From assembly GCA_946482515.1 (NCBI GenBank), contig CAMLRS010000004.1, positions 186,001-250,000 on the forward strand: a stretch of DNA of 64,000 nt. The letters run 5' to 3'. Position numbers and translations under genes: made by a program. How positions within the stretch are numbered: the stretch's first letter is position 1; each line of letters begins with the position of its first letter. Source of the DNA: an uncultured Flavobacteriales bacterium. Its GTDB lineage: Bacteria > Bacteroidota > Bacteroidia > Flavobacteriales > Crocinitomicaceae. Below are positions 36,580-46,700 of this stretch, piece after piece. A model generated the notes under the pieces. That model saw nothing but the letters and a program-made list of their open reading frames with translations. It was not told the DNA's origin and searched no databases.

Positions 36580-39500
36580 TGGCCATGAAGAAACTACTAT
36601 TACTGCTGACGCTCATCTGGAGCGGATTCACATTCGCACAGGGCGAATACGATTGGGGGCATGTTACCAACCCTGATTTCAATGCTTTCGACAACTCGGA
36701 CGTTGTGATGAGAGGTGGAAAGCTTTACCAGACTTACGATTCTTCGGGTTATATCCTGAAAGTCGCGGTATACGATCCGGCTACTTCTACCTGGACGCGA
36801 CTGGCGCGCATTTCGGGACTGGCCACTTCGATTTCCAATATGCAGGCGAAAATGGTGGGCGACAAAATCTACATCCTGACACAGGGTTACGATGCCTTCA
36901 TCCTGTATTCCTTCGATTTTACGAACAACCAATTGCAGCAGGTGGGTGCTTCCATGCCAACCGTTTTTCCGGGCAACAACTGGAAATTCGTGGCTGGTGA
37001 TTCGAACAGCGAGCTGCTGGTGCTCCGCAACGAGAACTACGACAATATGTTCCTGAGTCGTTACAACACCGCCAACAGCAACTGGGACAGTTGGGAATGC
37101 TCTACACTGCTGAATCCATCCAGTGCGGATGTCAGCACTTTCCAGGCAGAATTGTACCTCACCAACGGTGGCGATATTTACTGCGGTTTGTCAGGGCCGG
37201 TCAACCGCCTCGTGCAAACGACCATGGCCGATCCTTCAGCATTCACCGTTTATAACACGGCCGGAACCAACAACGGCGCACTTTACATCGATGGTTCGGA
37301 ACCAACCAGCGCGACGTTCTACTTCACCGGCGACGGACAAAACACCCCAATGATCAACCTACGGAGCGGAGCACTGCTCAAAACCTGGCAGATCATCCCT
37401 ACGAATATCGATATCAACGTACTCACGGCTGTGACGACGCCATTGGATTACAACGTTCAGCCCGATGCTTATTTCGCAGTCCACGATCCCGCTTATGCTT
37501 TCGTGGTATCGAACTTCGTTCCGCTGGGTGGCGGCCCGGCCGACAATTTCCACCTCAACCGCCAGGATCTTGGTGGCGCAATGGATTGGGAATTCGTAGG
37601 ACCGAAAATTGAATCCGGTTTTCCTTCGCTGTATGCCGGTACTGTTCGCGGATCACTGGACGACCTCGGTCAGCACTTTGCCGTGCAATACGGAACGCAG
37701 GCCTCTTTCGGAGCGGCAACGATTAAAGTACTCAATCGCAAGCCACAAACAGACGGCAACGATCCGCTGCTTAATACCGGCTTGTGCCTCGGTCACTACA
37801 ACGAGCTGTACCCGCTTTACGAACTCCACGATGCCGATGTCGAGCATGTTCGCGTAACCAGCGTCACTTCGCTCAACGGAGTACTCACCAACCTTTCGGC
37901 CATTGCGATCGGTGAAGATCTGGGATCCAACCCTTCGATCTCCAAGTTCAAAATCTACGGAACAATTACCGGCGGCGGATCTGATGCCGTGATCATCACT
38001 TATACCGATGGCTGGAACACCATCAGCGATACGCTGCCGTTGTTCAACGTTGCCAACAATGCTCCGAACGTAGCTTTCACGCAAAGTCCGCTCTACCTCT
38101 GCGACAACGAGAACATGATTGAGCTGGAAAACTATGTCAATACGACCGGCGAAGGCGTTTTCACGCTAAACGGCACCGAGCTGACATCCAGCACCATTAA
38201 CGGTATCACGGAATCGGTGCAAAACCCGAACGGTACGATTTACTACCGCGTGAACGTGGACGGCTGCTTCGTTGAAACCGGTGTTTCCTTCAGCTTTGTG
38301 GAAGCCGGAACTGCTTCAGCCATTACAACAGATGTTACCTGCGGCAATGCAGACGGAACGGCTACTGTAACGTTCGTTAACGGAACTTCTTCTGACATTA
38401 CGTTCGAATGGAGCACCGGTGAAACGGGTGCCACTATTGGAAACCTTGCAGCAGGCGCTTATTATTACGGCGTTACCGATGAGTACGGCTGCCACACAAC
38501 CGGTTTTGCAAGCGTTGAAGCAACGGGACTGGATGTTACCGTAACACCTACTCCAATGACCTGTGCCGGTGCCAACGACGCTTCCCTGGAAGTAAACGTG
38601 AGCGGCGCAGCAGATTATTCCGTATTGTGGTCGAACGGTTATTCCACTGATCTCATCTCCAACCTTGCTGCGGGCACTTATGAAGTAACCGTAACTACAC
38701 CGGGCTGTCAGGCCGTTTACTCGTACCAGGTTGCCGATGTTGCTCCTATTACAGCTACCCTTACAGCTGCGGTAGAGCCAGGCTGCGGACTCAGTAATGG
38801 TGTCGTGAACGGAACATACAGCGGTGGAACCGGTGGCTATACCTATGACTGGATCGGTCAGGGACAAACGACCGCCAACCTCACAGGTGTTCCATATGGC
38901 TACTACGAAGTAGCTGTTTCAGACGCCAGCGGTTGCGCAGATACGTTCGGTATTCATCTGAACAACTTCGGCGCGGTTAACATTGCCGACAGCATCATTC
39001 CGACAGCCTGCGAACAGGAGAACGGTGCCATTCTCACTACACTGACAGCGCATCCGAGCGGCAACCCGCCAAGCAGCATCAACTGGTCAAATGGCAACCC
39101 ATTTGAAGATAACTTCAACCTGGCGGCAGGTTTCTATACGATTACAGTGGCTTCACTGCCGGTTATTGGTACAGAATATTGCTATGCCTCTAAAACCATG
39201 GCTGTAGGCGTTCGGGCGCCACTTCGCCAGGAAATCTGTCTCGTGACCGTCGACACGGCGACTTCCACGAACCTGGTGGTGTGGGAAAAACTCGAATCCG
39301 ATGTGCACCATTACAACATCTACCGCGAGAACGCCGTAGCCGGTATGTACATGCTGATTGACACCGTGATGTACGATAGCGAGTCGCTTTTCAACGACGT
39401 TGTGGCCTCACCAGCTGATCGCTCCTGGCGTTACAAGATCAGCGCCGTGAACGAATGCGGTATCGAAAGCCCGATTTCTGCACCACACAAAACCGTTCAC

Positions 39501-40064
39501 CTCAATTCCATTCAAGAAGTTGGGGGCAGCATGGATATTTACTGGGATGATTACGAAGGACTCACGGCTCCGGAATACGTGATATGGCGCCATACAGATG
39601 CAACTGGCTGGGAACCGCTTCCCACAACTGTTCCGTTTGGTACTTCTTACTTCAACGACGTTCCTCCTGCAGGTTCAACCGGTTTGGATTATTTTGTGGA
39701 GCTGGTACCGGCATTCACTTGTATAGCTGAAAAAGCACAAGACTTCAACTCTTCCCGTTCGAACAAAGACAGAGCGCAGTTCAATGCAGGTGAAGGAACC
39801 GGTGATTCCAACAATGGTATCCACGAGCAATCGGGCGGTCAGGTTGATGTTTATCCGAATCCGTTCGAAGAAGTGCTGCACATTTCCATTACGAATGCGA
39901 CAGCTGATGTAACGATCTTCCTGTACAGCATCGATGGTCATCTGATCACGAGCGTGACCTTGTCGAACGGCATTCACCAGCTGGATCTCCGCAACCTTGG
40001 TGCAGGTGTGTATTTCATCCGCGCAGGAGAGACACAACAACTACAACGATTTATCAAGCAGTAA
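36579..40064 (+). CDS. SprB-repeat surface protein 2, T9SS cargo
   Basis: 1161 residues from the ATG that overlaps the stop of gene 1 (TGATG). Met3 (36585), giving MKKLLLLLTLIWSGFTFA, may be the true start. The N-terminal domain (about 20-390) looks like a beta-propeller, with repeated W/Y-rich blades. An immunoglobulin-like segment follows, then five SprB-like repeats (about 570-890) with TCGNADGTATV, WSTGETG and DEYGC. The shared paired Fn3-like module (VTVDTATSTNLVVWEK), the AQDFNSSRSNKDRAQFNAG linker and a T9SS sorting domain (VYPNPFEEVLHISI ... GVYFIRAGE) end it. A stem-loop follows at 40094-40122. Confidence 0.85.
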   Translation: MAMKKLLLLLTLIWSGFTFAQGEYDWGHVTNPDFNAFDNSDVVMRGGKLYQTYDSSGYILKVAVYDPATSTWTRLARISGLATSISNMQAKMVGDKIYILTQGYDAFILYSFDFTNNQLQQVGASMPTVFPGNNWKFVAGDSNSELLVLRNENYDNMFLSRYNTANSNWDSWECSTLLNPSSADVSTFQAELYLTNGGDIYCGLSGPVNRLVQTTMADPSAFTVYNTAGTNNGALYIDGSEPTSATFYFTGDGQNTPMINLRSGALLKTWQIIPTNIDINVLTAVTTPLDYNVQPDAYFAVHDPAYAFVVSNFVPLGGGPADNFHLNRQDLGGAMDWEFVGPKIESGFPSLYAGTVRGSLDDLGQHFAVQYGTQASFGAATIKVLNRKPQTDGNDPLLNTGLCLGHYNELYPLYELHDADVEHVRVTSVTSLNGVLTNLSAIAIGEDLGSNPSISKFKIYGTITGGGSDAVIITYTDGWNTISDTLPLFNVANNAPNVAFTQSPLYLCDNENMIELENYVNTTGEGVFTLNGTELTSSTINGITESVQNPNGTIYYRVNVDGCFVETGVSFSFVEAGTASAITTDVTCGNADGTATVTFVNGTSSDITFEWSTGETGATIGNLAAGAYYYGVTDEYGCHTTGFASVEATGLDVTVTPTPMTCAGANDASLEVNVSGAADYSVLWSNGYSTDLISNLAAGTYEVTVTTPGCQAVYSYQVADVAPITATLTAAVEPGCGLSNGVVNGTYSGGTGGYTYDWIGQGQTTANLTGVPYGYYEVAVSDASGCADTFGIHLNNFGAVNIADSIIPTACEQENGAILTTLTAHPSGNPPSSINWSNGNPFEDNFNLAAGFYTITVASLPVIGTEYCYASKTMAVGVRAPLRQEICLVTVDTATSTNLVVWEKLESDVHHYNIYRENAVAGMYMLIDTVMYDSESLFNDVVASPADRSWRYKISAVNECGIESPISAPHKTVHLNSIQEVGGSMDIYWDDYEGLTAPEYVIWRHTDATGWEPLPTTVPFGTSYFNDVPPAGSTGLDYFVELVPAFTCIAEKAQDFNSSRSNKDRAQFNAGEGTGDSNNGIHEQSGGQVDVYPNPFEEVLHISITNATADVTIFLYSIDGHLITSVTLSNGIHQLDLRNLGAGVYFIRAGETQQLQRFIKQ

Positions 40065-40093
40065 TAACGCTTTTACAACAAGTCTATCGATTT

Positions 40094-40122
40094 GAAGGTG
40101 TGCTCATTGTGGGCGCACCTTC
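40094..40122 (+). terminator. Stem-loop after surface protein 2
   Basis: GAAGGTGTGC and GCGCACCTTC pair over 10 positions (one G-U) with a 9-base loop. Only a weak T-run follows, so it may be a partial terminator or a processing hairpin. It separates the first pair of array genes from the second. Confidence 0.45.
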
Positions 40123-40210
40123 GCATTTCAGGGGCTTTGTTCAAAAAAACAGCCGGTCAAATCAAGTGTGTTTAACTTCCAACAATCACTACTATAAACT
40201 TCGTTGATAC

Positions 40211-40242
40211 TTGTGCGAAACTTCGGTTTTGAGCTACTTTCG
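40211..40242 (+). promoter_or_regulatory. Possible promoter of surface protein 3
   Basis: TTG (40211-40213), 21 bp, then TACTTTCG (40235-40242; one mismatch to TAnnTTTG), 21 bp before the ATG at 40264. Confidence 0.45.
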
Positions 40243-40263
40243 CAGCCGCAATTTTTTTGTGCA

Positions 40264-43200
40264 ATGAGGTTTCTCCCGCTCCTCTTTCTCTTTTTCCTCC
40301 CACACACCTTCTTTGCCCAGTGGAAGCCCGTTGGTGCTGCATCCGGATTTCCCGCAAACGAAGCTGCCATTGAGATCACTCCGGGCGGACAATTGTATCT
40401 TGCCAGTATCAATCCCAACAACAACAAGCGCTTCAACGTTCGAAAATGGGTGAACAACACCTGGGAGATCATCGGAATACCCGATTTTGGGAATGGCGGT
40501 TATTTCAGTTTGCAGCTGGTTACGGTGGGTGAAAACACGGTTTATGTGGCTGCGAAAAGGCTCAATGGCAACAACCAGCTCATCGAAGTTTACAAATACA
40601 CTCCCGAAACCAACGGCTGGACTGCGCTCACATTCGGAGAGCCCCTCCAGACCAATCACACCTACGATTTCAGCTTACAGGTAACGCCGGCCGACGAGCC
40701 CATTCTGACCTTTTACAATCAGAGCAACGCATTCGATCAGTTCTCGGTTGTTGTGGTGAATCTTTTTAATGGCCAGCAATTGCTGAGCTACACACCTGCC
40801 CTACTGACGGGCGTCGGAAATGCCTTGAGCAGCCAGGTCACATCGGCTACGGATATTACCGTGGTTTTGGAACAAAATGCGCTGCTCGAGCTCACCAGCA
40901 GTCTTCCATTGCTGCGCTACAACGGGACGAGCTGGACCAACTACCAGGCTGCGGCAGACAACGCCCTTTCACTTAAAACGGCCAAAAGCGGCGAGCTGCT
41001 CTCTACCATCTGGCTCACCGATAACTTTACCCCTGAGCTGAAATTCCGCACCATGAACGGAACAACACTCGGGCAGGTGCTCGTCATTCCACAGGAAACC
41101 GGATCGGGCAGTATTGCCGGTTACGATCTCGATATGCAGGGCAGCACGGCCTTTTTATTCTACCGAAACGACGCCACCTGCTTTTTCTCGCAGATCGCTT
41201 CACCTATGTCGCCGGCCGTGACCACCATCAGCTCGGGAACATCACTCGCACCGGGAACGGCTACTTCCCTTTCAACCGACACACACAACGATATCCACGT
41301 TATTGCTTATGTGGAAAATAATCGCTGCTACGTCAAAGAATACGACCGGCCGGCTGAGATCAGCAGCTCCGGATCATATAGCCTGTGCGAAGGAGCGGCC
41401 TTCAACAATCATGGAAATCCGGCGCTTCACTCTACGGATCCGAATTTCGATCACAGCAACATCAGCATGACCTGCGCATCGCAGAACACCAGCGTATTGC
41501 CGCAATCAGCTGTTTCGGTTTCCGGCGATGGGTTGAGCTGGAACCTGAACATCGGTACAACGAATAACATCCCGGCAACGACGATTGTCGACCTGCAATG
41601 GACGCTGCACGAAAACGGCGTTCCGATCGGCACCAGGCTTACTCCGGTAAGCATTTACAGCAATCCCAACATTCAGATCAGCTTCGCCGACACGGATTTC
41701 TGCGAAAACGAGAACAGCCTGCTGCTGGCAGGAAAAGCAACCCCTTATGGTGGAAACTGGAGCGGAACTGGTGTAACGGGAAACAGCTTCCAGCCGAACG
41801 CTTTCGATCCGGCGCCGAGCACGCTGTCGTACCTGTACTACACCCGCACCAATTCCTATGGCTGCACCTCTTCCGACAGCGTACTGGTTACAATACATCA
41901 ATCACCCGAGCTGACCATTAGTGCTACGCCAGCCGATTGCGGCGCTTCCAACGGAACGGCAGCTGTTTCGATCACAGGCGGAATTCCGTCTTACACCACG
42001 TATTGGTCAAACGGAACCTTCGCTACCAGCATCAACGAGCTCGCACCGGGAAATTACCAGGTGTATGTAACCGACGAACAGGGCTGCTCTTCCAAAAGCA
42101 TCGCTTCAGTAGCAACCAACACCTTCACACTGAACAGCGCTGTTACGAACGTGAGCTGCACGAACGGGACCAACGGAGCCATCGATCTGGTTGTGACGGA
42201 AGGAACAGCACCGTTTACTTACAGCTGGTCGAACGGAGCGGAAACCCAGGACCTTTCCGGCCTCGTTGCGGGTTCTTACGAAGTAACCGTGAACGATGCC
42301 GAAGGCTGCACTTCTTCAGCAAATTTCACCATAGCAGAACCCGAAGCGCTGGCCTTTTCCACGGAATTTTCCCTTCCGGCGTGTGGCGAAAATGACGGAA
42401 GCGTTTCCCTCGAAGTAACCGGCGGCACATCCCCTAACGCTTACGAATGGCGAGACGAAAACAATCAGTCGGTAGGTGAAAACGCTATTCTTTCGGGAAT
42501 TCCGGCCGGTTTTTACACTTGTCACATCACCGACCAAGCCGGTTGTACAGCCTCCTACCCGGTTGCCGTTTCCAATCAAAACGCCCCTGAAGTAGTGATC
42601 CATGCGGTAACTTCTTCCTCATGCGACAACGATGGCAGCATCCAGCTTACGGATGTTTCCGGTCTGGTAACAGCATTTGCCTGGAGCAATGGCGCCACGG
42701 GCAGTCAGGTCAACGGCCTTGCCCCGGGATTGTATACGGTTAAAGCTTCCGACGCCAACGATTGTGCGACCATTCTGAGCGCGACAGTCGTTCCGATCAT
42801 GCCGGAAACGCCTCTTATCTGCTTCGTGACCGTAGACACGCTCACCAATACGAATCTCGTAGTCTGGGAAAAACCGGTAACAACGGCCATTGATCATTTC
42901 AACATCTATCGCGAAAGCTCGAATCATTACCAGCTTGTTGGCAGCGTAGATTATGACGATGAAGCCATTTTCAACGACCTGGCTGTTTCAGCCGGAACCC
43001 ATTCGCGCCGCTACCGGATCACAGCCGTGAACACCTGCGATATCGAATCGGAGCAGAGCATGCCGCACAAAAGCATGCATTTGAACGCAAGCAATGGCCT
43101 GGGTGATAACGTCAACCTTTCCTGGAATGGCTACGAAGGCCTGAGCTATTCCGGATTCATCGTGCGCCGCCACACAGACCTCGATGGATGGCAAACGCTC

Positions 43201-43605
43201 GAGGTTATGCCGACCAACCTGTACACCTATACGGACCAGCCGCCAACGCGGGACGGGCTGGCCTACGTCATCGCTATCGAATTGCCGGAAGCGTGTGGAG
43301 ACCAACCATTTTCGTTCTCCAATAAAGATCAACACCTGGCCACGGTTTTATCGACCGACGAGCTATCAGACGATGAGCTGCGCGTATTTCCGAATCCTTC
43401 AACCGGAGCTATCCAGGTAGAAAATACCGGAAACGAATCGCTTGAAGCAGCTGTTTACGATGCTTTCGGAAGGGAAGTCGCTTCCTTTTCCGCAGCACCG
43501 GGCAGGACGCAAACCGATCTCAGCACCCTTTCCGACGGTCTTTATCAGCTTGTCTTCACGACCGGAAACCAAAGCACCGTGCGAAAACTCGTTATCCGTC
43601 ATTAA
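40264..43605 (+). CDS. SprB-repeat surface protein 3, T9SS cargo
   Basis: 1113 residues from MRFLPLLFLFFLPHTFFA, a signal peptide; a longer frame with a TTG start at 40204 covers the promoter and is rejected. The N-terminal domain (QWKPVGAASGFPANEAAIEI ... VRKWVNNTWEIIG) is very like that of protein 4. Then come an Ig-like region with WSGTGVTGNSF, four to five SprB-like repeats (about 555-870), the shared Fn3-like pair (VTVDTLTNTNLVVWEKPVTT) and a T9SS sorting domain (VFPNPSTGAIQVENTG). Unlike its paralogues the linker has decayed: only FSFSNKDQH remains of AQDFNSSRSNKD. Confidence 0.85.
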   Translation: MRFLPLLFLFFLPHTFFAQWKPVGAASGFPANEAAIEITPGGQLYLASINPNNNKRFNVRKWVNNTWEIIGIPDFGNGGYFSLQLVTVGENTVYVAAKRLNGNNQLIEVYKYTPETNGWTALTFGEPLQTNHTYDFSLQVTPADEPILTFYNQSNAFDQFSVVVVNLFNGQQLLSYTPALLTGVGNALSSQVTSATDITVVLEQNALLELTSSLPLLRYNGTSWTNYQAAADNALSLKTAKSGELLSTIWLTDNFTPELKFRTMNGTTLGQVLVIPQETGSGSIAGYDLDMQGSTAFLFYRNDATCFFSQIASPMSPAVTTISSGTSLAPGTATSLSTDTHNDIHVIAYVENNRCYVKEYDRPAEISSSGSYSLCEGAAFNNHGNPALHSTDPNFDHSNISMTCASQNTSVLPQSAVSVSGDGLSWNLNIGTTNNIPATTIVDLQWTLHENGVPIGTRLTPVSIYSNPNIQISFADTDFCENENSLLLAGKATPYGGNWSGTGVTGNSFQPNAFDPAPSTLSYLYYTRTNSYGCTSSDSVLVTIHQSPELTISATPADCGASNGTAAVSITGGIPSYTTYWSNGTFATSINELAPGNYQVYVTDEQGCSSKSIASVATNTFTLNSAVTNVSCTNGTNGAIDLVVTEGTAPFTYSWSNGAETQDLSGLVAGSYEVTVNDAEGCTSSANFTIAEPEALAFSTEFSLPACGENDGSVSLEVTGGTSPNAYEWRDENNQSVGENAILSGIPAGFYTCHITDQAGCTASYPVAVSNQNAPEVVIHAVTSSSCDNDGSIQLTDVSGLVTAFAWSNGATGSQVNGLAPGLYTVKASDANDCATILSATVVPIMPETPLICFVTVDTLTNTNLVVWEKPVTTAIDHFNIYRESSNHYQLVGSVDYDDEAIFNDLAVSAGTHSRRYRITAVNTCDIESEQSMPHKSMHLNASNGLGDNVNLSWNGYEGLSYSGFIVRRHTDLDGWQTLEVMPTNLYTYTDQPPTRDGLAYVIAIELPEACGDQPFSFSNKDQHLATVLSTDELSDDELRVFPNPSTGAIQVENTGNESLEAAVYDAFGREVASFSAAPGRTQTDLSTLSDGLYQLVFTTGNQSTVRKLVIRH

Positions 43606-43718
43606 AACGACCATTCATGCAAACCTTCACAGCCCGACGTCAGCGAAAGGCATTTCCGACACGTCCCAAACTCAATTCCCCCAAACACACATACAAACCC
43701 TCCAAGGATCACTTTAGT

Positions 43719-43749
43719 TTGGTGCAGTATGTTGTTTTTCTTTACTTTG
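43719..43749 (+). promoter_or_regulatory. Possible promoter of surface protein 4
   Basis: TTG (43719-43721), 20 bp, then TTACTTTG (43742-43749; one mismatch), 20 bp before the ATG at 43770. The same 20-bp distance is seen at the first array gene. Confidence 0.45.
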
Positions 43750-43769
43750 CGGGGTTCAAATTTCGCTAC

Positions 43770-46700
43770 ATGAAACAATTTGTACTACTTTTTTCATTCT
43801 TCCTGGCTACCGCTACTGCTTACTCCCAAGGAAACTGGAATTTTGTCGGCACTGCATCGGGCTTCGACGCAGCTGAAGTCGACCTGGAGATCACTCCCAA
43901 CGGTCAATTGTATATGGCCTGCACCAATCCTGCCAACCAGGGCCGTGTAACGGTTCGCAAATGGGTCAACAATACCTGGCAGCTTATCGGACCGGCAAGC
44001 TTCGGACCGAACAACGGCTTTGACATTCAGATCATTTCTGCCGGAGAAGAAACGCCGGTCGTATCGATGAAACACTTTCAACTCATTGGCACAGTCAACT
44101 ACGAGTTTATCGGCGTTTACCGCTGGAACGGCACTGCCTGGGCGGCGCTCAGCATGGGTGGCTACCCGCATACTTACCATAGCAAAGGCTATTCCATCGC
44201 ATCCAACTCGGCCGGAACGGTTTTCCTGAGCTATTACAATCGTGACTACCAGACACACGATGAAGGAATGATCACCGTAAACATGTCTACCTCTCAGCAG
44301 CTCGGCCCTGTAATGAGCGACTGGCAAGACGATGTTTACAGCGTAAGCTCTTATGCCGTGGCCGGAAACGATGTGCGTACTGTTGTGAATGAGCTCGCTG
44401 ATATGGACTACGCTTCCGATCTGCGGATCTACAATACCCCGGCAAATGACTGGTACACCAACAGCGTAAACTTCAACTGGGGCGATCAGGCTTACAACAT
44501 GAAGCTGAAGCCGGGTTATAACAATACAACGCATTGCGTGATGTGGAAAAGCGACACACCACTGCTGAAATATGCTTTTATCAATGGCGGGACTTCTTAC
44601 CCGATCACCATCGCGAATTCCTCTTCAGTAACCGATTTTGATTTTGATACCGGCAACGGCGCTGTGGCATTCTACCGCAACGGTTCCACCTGCTATTACA
44701 AGACCATTACGATGTCGGCAACACCGGCAGAGGCTACGCTGACTACCGGCACAGCCCTCGCTCCTGCAGATGCGAGCTCACTGGCAACCGAAACTTATTA
44801 TGGAACACATGTGATCGCCTACGTAAGCGCCGGAAAGTGCTACGTGAAAGAATACGATGTTGAAGCCAATCTCGAAGACTACGACATCCTGAATATGTGC
44901 GAAGGAACTTCCTTCAACAACAGTGGTGATTATGTCGTCTACTGTCTCGATCCGAACTACGATCATTCGAATATGACGATGACCTGTACTTCACAGAACA
45001 CAGCCGTTATCCCGCAATCCGGCATTTCCGTTACCGGCGGTGGCTTATACTGGGGTGTGAATATCACCGGCACCAACGATGTTGCTTCCACAACCGTGGT
45101 AGATCTTCTTTGGAGACTGTATGAAAACGGGATTGAGGTGAGCAGCATGAGTACCCCGGTTACGATTTACGCCAACCCGAGCATTGCTTTTAACTTACCA
45201 ACGACCGATTTCTGTGAAAACCATTCGCAATTGTCGCTGATCGGCAAGGCAACTCCTCCGGGCGGAACCTGGAGCGGTACGGGTGTAAATGGAAACTATT
45301 TTCATCCGACGGCTTTCAACCCGAATCCGGCGCAGAACACTTACCTCGTTTACAGCAAAACATCACCACAAGGCTGTACAGCAAAAGACAGTATCCTGGT
45401 AACGATCAACCAAACACCGGATCTGACAGTGGACATCGATGATGCCGACTGCGGCGAGGCCAACGGCGGCGCTTCCGTAACGATCAGCGGTGGAGCTTCA
45501 CCTTACGTTACGTACTGGTCCAACGGATCAACCTTTACTTCGGTTGATGACCTTTCGCCAGGCCAATACTTTGTAAACGTAACCGACAACAACGGCTGTT
45601 CGGCAACAGGAGCTGCGATGATCGGATCCGACGGTATTACACTCTCCGGAACAACCACCAACGTGAACTGTAACGGCGAAACAACAGGTGCCATTAACCT
45701 CAACGTTATCGGAACCGGACCATTCACCTTTAACTGGTCGAACGGTGCCACCACAGAAGACGTGAGCTCATTGCCTGCAGGACCGTACGAAGTAGAAGTA
45801 TCGGATAACAGCGGCTGCGTTTCCACGGCCAGCTTCACCGTATTCGAACCGGCCGGACTGAACCTGTCTAACGTAACATTGGTCAACCCTTCCTGTGAAG
45901 ACACTGACGGAAGCATTACCGTTAGCTACACAGGCGGCTCTGGACCGTTTACCTACAGCTGGCTCGACGGCAACGGCGATCCTATCGGCAGCAATTCGGC
46001 TACGCTGAGCGCTGTAGGAGCTGGTTTTTACACCAGCCAGGTAACGGACGACAACGGTTGTACAGCTTCCTTCCCGGTATTGCTTTCCAATAGCAACGGG
46101 CCGGTAGTCGTGATCGATACGATCGTTCCTTCTTCCTGCATAGGTGACGGATACATCGAGCTGCTCGACGCTTTCGGCGATGTACAGGAATATGCCTGGA
46201 GCACCGGCGAAACAACACAGGGTATTTACAACCTCGAGCCGGGCACCTACATGGCCATTGCAACCGGCAGCAACGGCTGTTCGACTGTGCTGAGCGCCAC
46301 AGTTGAGCCAACACAACCCGAAGCAGTGGAAATCTGCCTCGTAACGGTTGATACGCTCACCAACACGAACCTCGTGGTGTGGGAAAAACCATTGACGAAC
46401 GCCATTGATCATTTCAACATCTACCGCGAGACTTCGCAGGCAGGTTTGTACCAGCTGGCAGGAAGCGTGGATTACGACGACGAATCGCTCTACAATGACC
46501 TGGTAGCTTCGCCTTCCGTTCGTTCCTGGCGTTATAAGATCTCGGCTGTTGACGGCTGTGGCGTTGAATCCGAGCTGAGCGAACACCACAAGACCATTCA
46601 CCTTGTAATCAACCTCGGACTGGACGACAACATCAACCTTTCCTGGGATACTTACGAAGGATTCCCTTTCCCTGAATTTGTGCTCCGTCGTCATGTGAAT

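Noticed and set aside
43617..43769. N-terminal extension of surface protein 4
   Set aside because: The 51 extra residues precede an ordinary signal peptide and cover a promoter-like TTG-N20-TTACTTTG; the ATG at 43770 is preferred.
34800..46350. Recurring similar blocks at 34-47 kb considered as a CRISPR array or DNA satellite
   Set aside because: The repeats are protein-level SprB-like domains of about 80 residues in open reading frames; DNA identity between units is low and there are no uniform spacers.
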